Notes under the pieces: generated by a model | Database searches by the model: none | What the model was told of the DNA's origin: nothing | What the model saw: only the letters and a program-made list of their open reading frames with translations | Origin: an uncultured Erythrobacter sp. | GTDB lineage: Bacteria; Pseudomonadota; Alphaproteobacteria; Sphingomonadales; Sphingomonadaceae | NCBI GenBank assembly: GCA_937969505.1 | Contig: CALBWA010000022.1 | Coordinates: 1 to 35,493 of the forward strand | Length of the DNA: 35,493 nucleotides | Reading direction: 5' to 3' | Translations under genes and position numbers: made by a program | Shown here: positions 24,045-32,695 of the stretch, in pieces | Numbering within the stretch: the first letter of the stretch is position 1 | How the letters are laid out: each line of letters starts with the position of its first letter

Positions 24045-25184
24045 ATGCCTCTTTATCACGATGACGATCAGGCGATGCTCGCCGAAACAGCCAGCCAGTT
24101 CATGGCTGATGAAGGCGCCATCACCAAACAACTGCGCCACTATCGCGACCGTGACTGCCCCGATGGGTTTGGCCATGCGCTGTGGAGCAAGTTTGGCGAA
24201 ATGGGCTTTGCCGGAATGCTGGTGGCTGAAGAGGATGGCGGACTTGGTATGGGCCATGTCGAGGCTGGCATTGTGCTCGAAGAAATCGGTCGCAACCTTA
24301 CCCCATCGCCGTTCCTTGCCAGTTCCGTGATGGCCGCGACTGCACTGGGTGCAGCCGGTGACAGTGCGAAGCAGCGCTATTTGCCCGGGCTGATTTCGGG
24401 TGAAAGCGTGTTTGCCGTTGCCGTGGACGAAGGCGCCAAACACCGGCCCGAGCGTATTGCAACGCAAGCAGAGCGATCCGGCAATGGTTTCAAGCTGTCG
24501 GGCAAAAAAAGTTTTGTCATTCAGGCGGTGGCCGCCGACATGATCGTTGTCGCCGCGCGCACTTCAGGGGCTGACACGGATGAGGACGGCATAACCCTGT
24601 TCGCTGTGCCCAAGGATGCCGCGAATATGGATCAGGAACCCGTTCGACTGGTCGACAGCTCAATCGCCTCGCATGTTACGTTTACCGGTGTCGAACTGGA
24701 TGGCGATGCTGTGATTGGCGAGGTTGACGGGGGCCGGGCGGTGCTCAACAAAATGCTGATGGCGGGCCGGGTCGGCGCCGCTGCCGAAGGGGTTGGGGTT
24801 GCCCGCGGCGCGATGGATATGACGGTCGATTATCTCAAGCAGCGCAAGCAGTTCGGCAAGCTGATCGGTGAATTCCAAGCCTTGCAGCACCGTGCAGCGC
24901 ATCTGTATTCCGAAGTTGAAATCGCTCGTGCTGCCGTGATCAAGGCACAGCAATTGCTCGATGCTGGCAGTGAAAAGGCGGATCTCATGATCTCTGTTGC
25001 CAAGGCCAAGGTTGCCAAAACCGCCGGTCTGGCGGTGCAAGAAGGCGTGCAGATGCATGGCGGCATCGGCATGACTGATGAATATGACATCGGCCTGTAT
25101 ATGAAGCGTGACCGCGCTTTGCAGGAATTTATGGGCGACGCCTACTACCACGCCAATCGCGTTGCTGAACTGAGCGGATATTAA
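24045..25184 (+). CDS. Acyl-CoA dehydrogenase-like subunit without the catalytic Glu
   Basis: Protein of 379 residues with the ACAD fold: F-A-G-M-L-V-A-E-E-D-G-G-L-G-M-G near 50, Y-L-P-G-L-I-S-G-E, L-S-G-K-K-S-F-V near 152, R-K-Q-F-G-K-L-I-G-E-F-Q-A-L-Q-H-R and M-H-G-G-I-G-M-T-D-E-Y near 340. At the position of L-Q-I-Y-E-G-T it reads L-Q-E-F-M-G-D, so Met replaces the base. It may be the non-catalytic, FAD-cooperating subunit of an alpha2beta2 enzyme like those of steroid side-chain degradation. It lies 71 bp after the preceding ACAD and 14 bp before the SDR. Confidence 0.93.
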   Translation: MPLYHDDDQAMLAETASQFMADEGAITKQLRHYRDRDCPDGFGHALWSKFGEMGFAGMLVAEEDGGLGMGHVEAGIVLEEIGRNLTPSPFLASSVMAATALGAAGDSAKQRYLPGLISGESVFAVAVDEGAKHRPERIATQAERSGNGFKLSGKKSFVIQAVAADMIVVAARTSGADTDEDGITLFAVPKDAANMDQEPVRLVDSSIASHVTFTGVELDGDAVIGEVDGGRAVLNKMLMAGRVGAAAEGVGVARGAMDMTVDYLKQRKQFGKLIGEFQALQHRAAHLYSEVEIARAAVIKAQQLLDAGSEKADLMISVAKAKVAKTAGLAVQEGVQMHGGIGMTDEYDIGLYMKRDRALQEFMGDAYYHANRVAELSGY

Positions 25185-25198
25185 GAGGAATAACCAAA

Positions 25199-26008
25199 AT
25201 GGATCTCAATTCACTTTTCGGTCTCAATGGCCGCGTTGCTCTGGTCACCGGTGGTTCGCGCGGGATCGGCAAGATGTTTGTCGAAGGACTGCTCGCGGCG
25301 GGATGCGCACGTGTCTATATCTCGGCGCGCAAGGTTGAGCAGATGGATGCCACCATCGCCGAGTTTGGCGATGATAAAGTGATCGGCATTCAGGCTGACC
25401 TCAGCCAGATGGACGGTATGCAGCATGTCGCAGACGAGATCACCAAGCGCGAGGACAAGCTCGACATTCTGATCAACAATGCAGGTGCTGCCTGGGGCCA
25501 GGATTATCTCGAATTCAGCGAGGCCGGCTGGCACCGCACGATGGACCTCAACGTCAAAACGCCTTTCTTCCTGACGCAAAAGCTGCACAATCTTCTGGTG
25601 GCTGCCGGAAGCAAGGACAAACCGGCCAAGGTGATCCATGTCTCGTCCATTGATGGCCAGCGGATCAACCCTTGGGAAACCTATGCCTATCAGGCGTCGA
25701 AGGCTGGCGTCATCCAACTGACCCGCCGGATGGCCGCGCGCCTGATTCAGGACAATATCGTGGTCAGCACGATCGCGCCCGGTGCTTTCGTCAGCGAAAT
25801 GAACCAGGCCGCCAAGCACGCGCCAGATGCCTCGGCAGCCAATATTCCGGCCAAGCGGATCGGTACAGCAGAAGATATGGCAGCGGCGGCAATTTATCTG
25901 TGCAGCCGGGCAGGCGATTATGTGGTTGGCGAAACACTGACAGTGGATGGCGGCATTGTGAACGCCTTGCTGCCCAATCTGTTCAATGATCCCTCCGGCA
26001 AGGGATAA
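25199..26008 (+). CDS. Short-chain dehydrogenase/reductase (SDR)
   Basis: Classical SDR of 269 residues. Cofactor loop T-G-G-S-R-G-I-G (17-24), D-L-S after the third strand, N-N-A-G near 93, catalytic Ser in H-V-S-S-I-D and Y-Q-A-S-K (Tyr, Lys). The Arg after Y-I-S-A could favour NADP. Preceded by AGAGGAA 14 bp after the ACAD stop, so it is part of the same operon and probably acts on a hydroxy or oxo intermediate of the acid broken down there. Sequence resembles 3-oxoacyl-type reductases, but the substrate is open. Confidence 0.92.
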   Translation: MDLNSLFGLNGRVALVTGGSRGIGKMFVEGLLAAGCARVYISARKVEQMDATIAEFGDDKVIGIQADLSQMDGMQHVADEITKREDKLDILINNAGAAWGQDYLEFSEAGWHRTMDLNVKTPFFLTQKLHNLLVAAGSKDKPAKVIHVSSIDGQRINPWETYAYQASKAGVIQLTRRMAARLIQDNIVVSTIAPGAFVSEMNQAAKHAPDASAANIPAKRIGTAEDMAAAAIYLCSRAGDYVVGETLTVDGGIVNALLPNLFNDPSGKG

Positions 26009-26056
26009 AGGGTAGCATCAATCGGGTCGCAGCGGTTTGATCTTGAGGACAACGCC

Positions 26057-26251
26057 ATGCAATTCGCACTGACATGGGTCATGAAACTGTTGCCGCTAAT
26101 TTTCGGCCTTGGATTTCTCGCACCGGTAATTGCCGCTGCCATGCAGGCATTGGCCCTGCCAACACCGTTTGACCTACCTCCACTTTCGCTAGGCTTTGTT
26201 ATTGGCGGGCTGTGGGGATTGTTCGCCACGATTACGGGGCGGTGGCTATGA
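26057..26251 (+). CDS. Small two-span membrane protein overlapping the desaturase
   Basis: Sixty-four residues with two hydrophobic helices (about 6-32 and 44-60) joined by a Pro-rich turn. No family recognised. Its TGA overlaps the ATG of the desaturase (ATGA at 26248-26251), which supports both starts and suggests translational coupling. Its ribosome site is weak (GAGGA at 26045-26049). It could be an accessory subunit or an assembly factor for the desaturase; that is inference from the overlap only. Confidence 0.65.
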   Translation: MQFALTWVMKLLPLIFGLGFLAPVIAAAMQALALPTPFDLPPLSLGFVIGGLWGLFATITGRWL

Positions 26252-27135
26252 GCAGTGCAGCTAAGGCGATTGTCCCGGCGGATCTCAGCCAGCTGAATCA
26301 AGGGCAGTTGCGCAAGCTGGAGCTGCAGATTGCCCGCAAATATTCCGGCAAGGTCCCTTGGGGAATTGTCGCCTGGGCGTTTGGCAACCTGCTTGTGTGG
26401 CTCAGCCTGTGGCCGCTGGTAATTTTTGAAGCGATCCCGCTGTGGCTGGGTTTTGTGCTGGCCACGATCAGCCTGTCACTGGTTTATCTGCCGACCCATG
26501 ATGCCCAACACTATATCATCGGGAGGCCGGGCACGAAGTGGCACTGGCTGAACGAGCTGATGGGCCATGCAACAAGCTGGATGATAGTCCTTCCATTTGA
26601 ACTGCTGAGGGTGACGCATCTGGATCATCATCGGCACACCAACGATCCTGATCTGGACGTTGATATTACCAGTCATGCGGACGGGCCGTGGCAGGCGATC
26701 TGGTCGGCTATCAAACACCGGCAACCCAACGCCAAGCGCGGCGATGATTATCTGGCCTCGGCTGCAAGAGCTGGGCGGCCCGACCTCATCTTGCTGACGA
26801 TAGTCTACAAACTGGGACACATTGGAATTTTGATCGCACTTGCCTGGAGTGGCTATGCGCTGGAGGCATTCCTGCTGTGGTGGCTACCCACCCAGTTGGC
26901 CTCGATCTATCTGATATTCTTCCTCTCCTGGGCACCGCACAGCCCAGGCATGGGAACCGGGCGCTATCGCGACACCAAAAACTGGCGATCAAAGGTCGGG
27001 AATATCCTGTCGATGGGCATGCAATATCACATCGTGCATCACCTGCATCCCTATATCCCGCTGATGGATACGCCCGCCGCCTATCGCGAGCTGCGCCCCA
27101 TCCTGAAGGCGCAAGGTTGCCGAATGGAAATGTAG
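26248..27135 (+). CDS. Membrane fatty acid desaturase family protein
   Basis: Di-iron membrane enzyme of 295 residues with about four to six hydrophobic segments. The three His boxes are H-D-A-Q-H (near 87), H-L-D-H-H-R-H (near 128) and H-I-V-H-H-L-H-P (near 265), as in FADS-family desaturases and hydroxylases. ATG at 26248 overlaps the upstream small protein; the longer frame starting at 26212 is not needed. The family acts on fatty acyl, sterol-like or carotenoid substrates; the last box H-x-x-H-H-x-H-P does not settle which. Follows the SDR operon by 240 bp, so it may or may not belong to it. Confidence 0.9.
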   Translation: MSSAAKAIVPADLSQLNQGQLRKLELQIARKYSGKVPWGIVAWAFGNLLVWLSLWPLVIFEAIPLWLGFVLATISLSLVYLPTHDAQHYIIGRPGTKWHWLNELMGHATSWMIVLPFELLRVTHLDHHRHTNDPDLDVDITSHADGPWQAIWSAIKHRQPNAKRGDDYLASAARAGRPDLILLTIVYKLGHIGILIALAWSGYALEAFLLWWLPTQLASIYLIFFLSWAPHSPGMGTGRYRDTKNWRSKVGNILSMGMQYHIVHHLHPYIPLMDTPAAYRELRPILKAQGCRMEM

Positions 27136-27214
27136 GGTGGGTGACGACCGGAGTAACTTTTGGGCAGTTTGTGCGAAGTATTAATCAGGCACACAGCTGC
27201 ACAAGGGATCTTCG

Positions 27215-27892
27215 ATGCGCAAATTTTCAAAGACAGTATTGCTGGTTGCCGCAACCGGCATGGCCCTTTCAGCAGGCAGCGTCATCGCAATTGCGCAGTC
27301 GGCTGATCAAACGGACGAGGCGCCGCCCGCGGATGATTTCTCCGACATTGAGGCAGCAAGACAAGCGGAAGAGAATGGCGCGCCTCCACCTGTGGTGACG
27401 CCGGATGGTGACGCCGAGATTCCCCCAGAGCGGATGGAAGCGCTCGACAATATCGCTCAGGTAGTGGCCGCAATCGATTCCGGTGCCAAACGCCAAGGGA
27501 ACAATTGGGAGCTTACGATCGACGATACCCAATTGCTGGTGGTCACTGACGTCACCAACGGCCGGATGCGAATTATGACCCCGATTGCGCCTGCAGAGTC
27601 ACTGCCTGCCGAAGCCCTGATGCGGCTGATGCAGGCCAATTTCGATTCGGCGCTGGATGCGCGATATGCCATCGCTCAAGATCTGGTGTGGGCGACTTTC
27701 ATCCACTCTCTGGATGATGTGAGTGTGCGCGAGATCGCATCAGGAATGCTGCAGACAAAGACCCTTCGCGACACTTTCGGGACCACCTTTTCCAGCGGCG
27801 CGCTCAGCTTCGGGGGCGGAGACAGCAACGCCATTATAGGAGAGCAATTGCAGGAATTGCTCGACCAGTTGGAACAGGACAACACGATCTAG
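27215..27892 (+). CDS. Exported hypothetical protein
   Basis: Protein of 225 residues with a signal peptide (R-K-F-S-K, hydrophobic core, A-I-A-Q cleavage near 27), an acidic Pro-rich linker to about 75, then a folded domain: I-A-Q-V-V-A-A-I-D, W-E-L-T-I-D-D-T-Q-L-L-V-V-T-D-V-T, R-M-R-I-M-T-P, helix, A-Q-D-L-V-W-A-T-F-I-H-S-L-D-D. This strand-helix order recalls the YbjN/CesT chaperone-like fold, but I do not recognise the family. C-terminal Gly/Ser stretch and an acidic Leu-rich helix close it. Stands alone, convergent with gmk. Confidence 0.75.
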   Translation: MRKFSKTVLLVAATGMALSAGSVIAIAQSADQTDEAPPADDFSDIEAARQAEENGAPPPVVTPDGDAEIPPERMEALDNIAQVVAAIDSGAKRQGNNWELTIDDTQLLVVTDVTNGRMRIMTPIAPAESLPAEALMRLMQANFDSALDARYAIAQDLVWATFIHSLDDVSVREIASGMLQTKTLRDTFGTTFSSGALSFGGGDSNAIIGEQLQELLDQLEQDNTI

Positions 27893-27937
27893 TGACGATT
27901 GGGACGCCGCGCACCATGCCGCGCCGGAACAAGTCGT

Positions 27938-28573
27938 TCAGTCCATCAATTCGCGCACGAACGGTATCAGTCCGGTTTGCCGCTGGCGCTTCATGCGTTC
28001 CGCGCTGAGGATTTCGCGAACCTTGTCGAAGCAGACATCGACATTATCATTGATGACGACATAGTCATAAGCATCCCAGTGGCTGATTTCAGCCCGGGCG
28101 CGCTCCATCCGGCTGTCGATCACGTCTTCGCTGTCTTGCGCGCGCGCTTCAAGACGGCGGCGCAATTCATCAATGCTGGGCGGTAGAATGAAGACGCGGA
28201 CAACGTCTTGCTGATCCTTTTGATAGAGCTGCTGCGTGCCCTGCCAGTCGATGTCGAACATGAAGTCCTGCCCATCTTTCAGGGCATTACGAATGCGTCC
28301 CTTGGGCGTGCCATAACGATGACCGAAAACAGGGGCCCATTCGTAGAAGTCATCTTCCTCGATCATCTCGTCGAATTCGGCATCATCGACGAAGTAATAA
28401 TGCACTCCGTCTTCTTCCCCCGGACGCATCGGCCGTGTGGTGACTGAAACTGACAGTTTGATCTCGTTGTCGGCTTCCAAAATCTTGCGAGAAATCGTGG
28501 TCTTGCCGGCCCCGGAGGGGGACGACAGGATGAACATCAATCCGCGGCGATGAAGTTGGTCGTTTTCAGCCAT
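27938..28573 (-). CDS. gmk: Guanylate kinase
   Basis: Cytosolic enzyme converting GMP to GDP with ATP, 211 residues. P-loop S-G-A-G-K-T-T at about 20-26, the GMP-binding S-V-S-V-T-T-R-P-M-R-P-G-E and V-H-Y-Y-F-V, E-W-A-x-V-F-G-H-R-Y-G-T-P and F-D-I-D-W-Q-G are all present. ATG at 28573 begins just before the conserved region; the longer upstream frame (to 28828) is noise. Close to the family length of about 207. Confidence 0.97.
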   Translation of the reverse strand: MAENDQLHRRGLMFILSSPSGAGKTTISRKILEADNEIKLSVSVTTRPMRPGEEDGVHYYFVDDAEFDEMIEEDDFYEWAPVFGHRYGTPKGRIRNALKDGQDFMFDIDWQGTQQLYQKDQQDVVRVFILPPSIDELRRRLEARAQDSEDVIDSRMERARAEISHWDAYDYVVINDNVDVCFDKVREILSAERMKRQRQTGLIPFVRELMD

Positions 28574-28622
28574 GCATGCTGTTGGCGCAATTGCAGGGGG
28601 ATAATCAAGGGGGCGGGATGAA

Positions 28623-29069
28623 TTACGGCTGCTTTTCTTCAGCCGGATCAGGATCGGTGACAACCAAGGCATCGGCTGGACCCGGTTCGCCCGGCTCCTT
28701 GACCAGACGTTTGGACTTGCCGCGGTCATACAGCGTCTTTGCCAGCAAACCGCCGCTGACCAGCAGAGCACCGGGGACCGATTTGGTGGCGATGCGCGAC
28801 ATGCCGTAAAGCGCCAGAGTTGAAACAATAGAGCGCGCTTCGCTTAATTGTTCTGCCTTTTGCGGACTGTAGCTTTTGCGCAGGATACCCTTGTGCATGG
28901 TTTTTCGCGTAATTCGGGTGATTCCGCGAATGACCAGATCGGCAATCAGAAGATTGGTCGCCGGATCGGTGCTGGGGCCGGTCATCGCATTGACGCGGCC
29001 TTCCTGCTCGTCAGTGACTTCGACAGCCCGCGATTTTCTGGCTTTTTTGATCTTGCTTGTCGCCATCAT
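28623..29069 (-). CDS. Conserved-looking hypothetical protein, basic N terminus
   Basis: Protein of 148 residues. Basic start (K-I-K-K-A-R-K-S-R), then a central part with mildly hydrophobic helices (D-L-V-I-R-G-I-T-R-I-T-R, L-L-V-S-G-G-L-L-A-K-T-L-Y-D-R-G) and a polar acidic Pro-rich tail. Tandem ATG at 29069 and 29066 follow GGGGAT. No family recognised. It lies between sspB and gmk, same direction, with gaps of about 42 and 49 bp, so it may share their transcript. Confidence 0.7.
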   Translation of the reverse strand: MMATSKIKKARKSRAVEVTDEQEGRVNAMTGPSTDPATNLLIADLVIRGITRITRKTMHKGILRKSYSPQKAEQLSEARSIVSTLALYGMSRIATKSVPGALLVSGGLLAKTLYDRGKSKRLVKEPGEPGPADALVVTDPDPAEEKQP

Positions 29070-29111
29070 TATCCCCGGTTGTCTGCATCCAGCCAGACAG
29101 GCCGGCGCTGA

Positions 29112-29615
29112 TCAGTCTTTACGACCGAAATCGACGGTAACCACATTGGAGCCGTCTTCCTCACCTTCAACGCTTGTCCTATCGGGCCGTTCCGGGGCAT
29201 CATTTTCGGCATCGTCATGCTCTTCCGGAGCCAGATCGGCAACGGTTGCCTGAAACTGCAGACCGAAATCCACTGCTGGATCGACGAAGGCCGTAATCGC
29301 AGCATAGGGGATGGAAAGCTTGGCTGGGATCTGGTTGAAGCTGAGGCCGACCGAAAATCCATCCTCGCGCACGTCAAGTTCCCAGAACTTGTTCTGCAGC
29401 ACGATGGTCATTTCATCGGGGAAACGCTCGCGCAGATGGGGGGGGATGGACACGCCCGCAGCGCCGGTCTTGAAAGTAATATAGAAGTGGTGATTGCCGG
29501 GCAATTCGCTGCCGCCCTCGACAATTTCACCCAGCACCCTGCCGACCACCGCACGCAGCGCTTCCTGTACGATTTCGTCATAGGGGATCAGGCTGTCTGG
29601 TGCATCATCACTCAT
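29112..29615 (-). CDS. sspB: SspB-type ClpXP adaptor, alphaproteobacterial form
   Basis: Stringent-starvation-type adaptor of 167 residues that delivers ssrA-tagged or regulatory proteins to ClpXP. The fold segments H-F-Y-I-T-F-K-T, V-S-I-P-P-H-L, P-D-E-M-T-I-V-L-Q, F-W-E-L-D-V, F-S-V-G-L-S-F-N-Q-I-P, I-P-Y-A-A-I-T-A-F-x-D-P match. A long acidic linker (about 125-155) ends in V-V-T-V-D-F-G-R-K, the ClpX-binding peptide. In Caulobacter this type helps degrade cell-cycle proteins. ATG at 29615. Confidence 0.95.
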   Translation of the reverse strand: MSDDAPDSLIPYDEIVQEALRAVVGRVLGEIVEGGSELPGNHHFYITFKTGAAGVSIPPHLRERFPDEMTIVLQNKFWELDVREDGFSVGLSFNQIPAKLSIPYAAITAFVDPAVDFGLQFQATVADLAPEEHDDAENDAPERPDRTSVEGEEDGSNVVTVDFGRKD

Positions 29616-29746
29616 AATAGTTGCTAGGTGGCGCTGACCGGGGCGTGGGTCAAGCGCTTAATCGCGTGCAATCACAGCAATATTGTTGGCGGCACCAGAG
29701 CGATTCCAATGCTTGCGCATGGCCACAGGCGAACTATAGCGCCCCT

Positions 29747-30340
29747 ATGCGAAACGCCCGTATCGAACGTAAGACCGCCGAAACCGCAATAGAGGTTGCC
29801 ATCAATCTGGATGGTACCGGCAGCTATGACATTTCCACCGGGATCGGCTTTCTCGATCATATGGTGGAACAGTTTTCCAAGCATTCGCTGATCGATGTCA
29901 CGATGAAGGTGGATGGCGACCTGCACATCGACCAGCACCACACCACTGAAGACAGCGCGCTCGCGCTTGGCCAGGCGATTGCCCAGGCCTTGGGCGACAA
30001 GGCCGGAATTGGCCGTTATGGCTCTGCGTACTCACCGATGGATGAAACGCTTGCCCGGGTCGCTCTCGATATTTCCGGACGCCCCTATTTCGTGTGGAAG
30101 GCGGGCTTCACTCAGGAAAAGCTGGGCGAATGGGACACCGAGCTGGTCGAACACTGGTTCCACTCTGTCGCTCAGACCGCTGGCATCACGCTGCATATCG
30201 AGCTGCTTTACGGCACCAACAATCACCACATTTGCGAGAGCATTTACAAGGGATTTGCCCGTGCGATGCGGATCGCGGTGGAAAGCGATCCGCGCAAGGG
30301 CGGGGCCATCCCGAGCACCAAGGGGCAGCTTGGTGGTTAG
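29747..30340 (+). CDS. hisB: Imidazoleglycerol-phosphate dehydratase
   Basis: Histidine synthesis enzyme (IGP to imidazole acetol phosphate), 197 residues, single-function form without the HisB phosphatase domain of E. coli. The family signatures G-x-G-F-L-D-H-M, [10 protein letters not shown] and T-N-N-H-H-I-C-E hold the manganese ligands. ATG at 29747 begins with R-x-A-x-I-x-R-K-T-x-E-T typical of the family; the longer frame to 29621 lacks homology. First gene of the local his cluster, followed by a 126-bp gap holding a repeat. Confidence 0.97.
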   Translation: MRNARIERKTAETAIEVAINLDGTGSYDISTGIGFLDHMVEQFSKHSLIDVTMKVDGDLHIDQHHTTEDSALALGQAIAQALGDKAGIGRYGSAYSPMDETLARVALDISGRPYFVWKAGFTQEKLGEWDTELVEHWFHSVAQTAGITLHIELLYGTNNHHICESIYKGFARAMRIAVESDPRKGGAIPSTKGQLGG

Positions 30341-30349
30341 GTTTTTGTT

Positions 30350-30447
30350 TGCGCGACGCCCATTCGGGCGCGCGGTATCCTCGCTCACACGCCCTGCGGG
30401 CGCGTCGCTGCGGGCGGGCAGTCGCCCTTGCGGCTGCTGCGCAGCCG
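30350..30447. repeat. Palindromic intergenic repeat, copy 1 (hisB-hisH gap)
   Basis: The 47 bases 30401-30447 recur at 34876-34922 in the opposite direction with 45 identical positions, and weaker similarity continues for about 50 more bases on one side. The piece contains short self-complementary parts (GGCTGCTGCGCAGCC). It sits entirely between hisB and hisH, just before the hisH start. Confidence 0.75.
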
Positions 30448-30466
30448 AGGCATCCCCTTTCTCGCA

Positions 30467-31093
30467 ATGAACTCCAAGACCATCCTGATCGATTACGGCG
30501 CTGGCAATCTGCATTCCGTCCACAATGCACTGAAGGCCGCAGGCGCATCGGTTGAAGTTACCGCTGACCCTGATGTTGTGCGCAAGGCAGACCGCATCGT
30601 CCTGCCCGGCGTGGGTTCTTTCAAGGCGTGCGCGCAAGGGTTGCGCAGCCAGATCGGCATGGTCGAAGCTTTGGAAGAGCGCGTTCGCAGCCAGGCAACA
30701 CCTTTTCTCGGCATCTGCGTCGGGATGCAACTGCTGGCCGATCGCGGGTTGGAGCATGGCGAGGCTCTGGGGCTCGGCTGGATTGCTGGCGAAGTGGTCC
30801 GGATCGAGGCGAAAGATCCGGCGATCAAGGTGCCGCACATGGGCTGGAACGACGTGGCCCTGCTGCCGCATGCACGCGGTCATGCGTTGATCGAGCAGGG
30901 CGAAGCGTATTTTCTCCACTCCTATCACTTCGCCGCGCATGACCCGGCCCATGTCTGCGCCATGACCGATCACGGCCAAGGCCTGGTCGCGGCGGTTGCG
31001 AGCGAAACTGTAGTAGGGGTGCAATTTCATCCCGAGAAGAGCCAGTCCTACGGGTTGGAGTTGCTCTCTCGATTTCTGGAGTGGAAACCGTGA
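30467..31093 (+). CDS. hisH: Imidazole glycerol phosphate synthase, glutaminase subunit
   Basis: Class I glutamine amidotransferase of 208 residues that supplies ammonia to HisF. Catalytic Cys in G-I-C-V-G-M-Q-L near 82, His and Glu in Q-F-H-P-E-K-S near 192; D-Y-G-A-G-N-L at the N terminus and P-G-V-G-S-F are further signatures. ATG at 30467 (M-N-S-K-T) was chosen; the upstream start lies in the repeat. No clear ribosome site, because the repeat element ends about 20 bp before it. The GTGA overlap with hisA couples the two. Confidence 0.96.
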   Translation: MNSKTILIDYGAGNLHSVHNALKAAGASVEVTADPDVVRKADRIVLPGVGSFKACAQGLRSQIGMVEALEERVRSQATPFLGICVGMQLLADRGLEHGEALGLGWIAGEVVRIEAKDPAIKVPHMGWNDVALLPHARGHALIEQGEAYFLHSYHFAAHDPAHVCAMTDHGQGLVAAVASETVVGVQFHPEKSQSYGLELLSRFLEWKP

Positions 31094-31818
31094 TTGTCTT
31101 CCCTGCAATTGACCTGAAGGGCGGCGAAGTGGTCCGCCTGGCCGAGGGCGATATGGATCGTGCCACCGTCTATGGTGACAATCCGGCAGCCCAGGCAATG
31201 ATCTTTGCCGAAGCAGGCGCGCAGCATCTTCATGTCGTCGATCTTGACGGCAGTTTTGCCGGTCGCACGGAAAATCGCGATGCGGTGGAAGCCATTGTCG
31301 AGGCCTTTCCCGGCTATGTCCAATTGGGCGGGGGCATTCGTGATGCAGCCGCAGTCGAAGGCTGGTTCAAGCTGGGCGTGGCCCGCATAGTCATGGGCTC
31401 GGCGGCGCTCAAAAACCCCGAATTCGTCAAGGACATGGCGCGGGAATGGGAAGGCGGCATCGTGGTGGCGGTGGATGCGAAGGACGGCATGGTCGCGACC
31501 GAGGGCTGGGCCGATGTGTCCGATGTTCCGGTGGTGGATTTGGCCCGCCGGTTTGAGGATGCCGGTGTCGCCAGCCTGCTGTTCACCGACATTGGCCGTG
31601 ATGGCTTGCTCAAGGGCGTGAACATCGATGCGACGCTGGATCTGGCGCGCCGGGTGGACATTCCTGTGATTGCCAGCGGCGGGGTCAAGGGGCTGGATGA
31701 CATCCACATCCTTTCGCTCAACGCGCATGAGGGGATCGAAGGTGTGATTACCGGCCGCGCTCTTTACGAAGGGCGGCTTGATTTGGCCGCTGCCATTGCG
31801 ATGGGCTCGCGCGAATGA
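31090..31818 (+). CDS. hisA: Phosphoribosylformimino-AICAR-phosphate isomerase
   Basis: TIM-barrel isomerase of histidine synthesis, 242 residues. The start is GTG at 31090, overlapping the hisH TGA (GTGA), and gives the usual [17 protein letters not shown]; the upstream GTG at 31081 is less likely. Catalytic Asp8, the Q-L-G-G-G-I-R loop, the V-A-V-D-A-K-D strand and I-A-S-G-G-V near 196 are present. Stop overlaps hisF (ATGA). Confidence 0.96.
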   Translation: MIVFPAIDLKGGEVVRLAEGDMDRATVYGDNPAAQAMIFAEAGAQHLHVVDLDGSFAGRTENRDAVEAIVEAFPGYVQLGGGIRDAAAVEGWFKLGVARIVMGSAALKNPEFVKDMAREWEGGIVVAVDAKDGMVATEGWADVSDVPVVDLARRFEDAGVASLLFTDIGRDGLLKGVNIDATLDLARRVDIPVIASGGVKGLDDIHILSLNAHEGIEGVITGRALYEGRLDLAAAIAMGSRE

Positions 31819-32579
31819 CCGTTCGCGTCCGCGTCATCCCGTGTCTTGATGTGGCCGATGGCCGCGTGGTCAAGGGCGTCAATTTCGTCGATCTGAAGGA
31901 CGCTGGCGATCCGGTCGAGCAAGCCACTGCCTATGATGCAGCGGGCGCTGACGAATTGTGCTTCCTGGACATTTCCGCCAGCCATGAAGGGCGCGGGACC
32001 TTGCTGGATATCGTCCGGCGGACAGCAGAGGTCTGCTTCATGCCGCTGACTGTTGGCGGCGGCGTCCGATCGGTTGACGATGCGCGCGCGCTGCTGCTGG
32101 CCGGTGCAGACAAGGTGGCGATCAATTCAGCCGCCGTGGCCCGGCCCGAACTGGTCGCCGAAATCGCCGAGAAATTCGGCAGCCAATGTGTCGTGGCCAG
32201 TGTCGATGCGCGTAAGACGGGCGAGGGCACCTGGGAAATTTTCACGCATGGCGGCCGGAAGCCGACCGGTATCGATGCCGTTGAGTATGCCGTCAAAGTG
32301 GCCGAGTTGGGCGCAGGCGAGTTGCTCGTCACCTCTATGGATGGCGACGGCACGCAGGCGGGATATGATCTTGAGCTGACCCGCACGATTGCCGATGCCG
32401 TAAGCATCCCGGTGGTGGCCAGTGGCGGGGTCGGCAATCTTGACCATCTGGTCGAAGGTGTCCGGGAGGGCGGGGCGAGCGCAGTGCTGGCCGCATCGAT
32501 CTTCCATTTCGGCAAACATTCGATCGCCGATGCGCACGCGGCATTGCGCGCCGCCGGATTGCCCGCGCGGGCGTTATGA
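31815..32579 (+). CDS. hisF: Imidazole glycerol phosphate synthase, cyclase subunit
   Basis: TIM-barrel partner of HisH, 254 residues. R-V-I-P-C-L-D-V at the N terminus with the catalytic Asp (11 in the family), [13 protein letters not shown], the second catalytic Asp in V-V-A-S-V-D-A and the phosphate loops (M-D-G-D-G-T, A-S-G-G-V-G) are all clear. ATGA overlap with hisA. It makes IGP and AICAR from PRFAR and ammonia. The following gap to hisE holds a REP-like repeat. Confidence 0.97.
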   Translation: MTVRVRVIPCLDVADGRVVKGVNFVDLKDAGDPVEQATAYDAAGADELCFLDISASHEGRGTLLDIVRRTAEVCFMPLTVGGGVRSVDDARALLLAGADKVAINSAAVARPELVAEIAEKFGSQCVVASVDARKTGEGTWEIFTHGGRKPTGIDAVEYAVKVAELGAGELLVTSMDGDGTQAGYDLELTRTIADAVSIPVVASGGVGNLDHLVEGVREGGASAVLAASIFHFGKHSIADAHAALRAAGLPARAL

Positions 32580-32605
32580 AATCAACAGAGCGTTGAATTT
32601 TCGGC

Positions 32606-32686
32606 TTCGCGAGCGTAGCGAACCGATCCAGAAGCAGACCAGAACAATTCTGGATTGCCGCGCGCCTTGGGCGCTCGCAATGACGA
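32606..32686. repeat. REP/BIME-like inverted repeat between hisF and hisE
   Basis: Imperfect inverted arms: 32606-32633 (GCGAGCG at one end, GATCCAGAA at the other) and 32648-32686 (TTCTGGATTG, then CGCTCGCAA). The right arm, TGGATTGC...CTCGCAATGACG, is the widely scattered alphaproteobacterial intergenic repeat type, so this is likely a pair of such units in opposite directions. It lies wholly between the co-directional hisF and hisE. Confidence 0.6.
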
Positions 32687-32695
32687 GTATGCAAA

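Noticed and set aside
30032..31198. Minus-strand open frame of 388 codons
   Set aside because: Antisense to hisB, hisH and hisA and continuous across the intergenic repeat; no recognisable domain.
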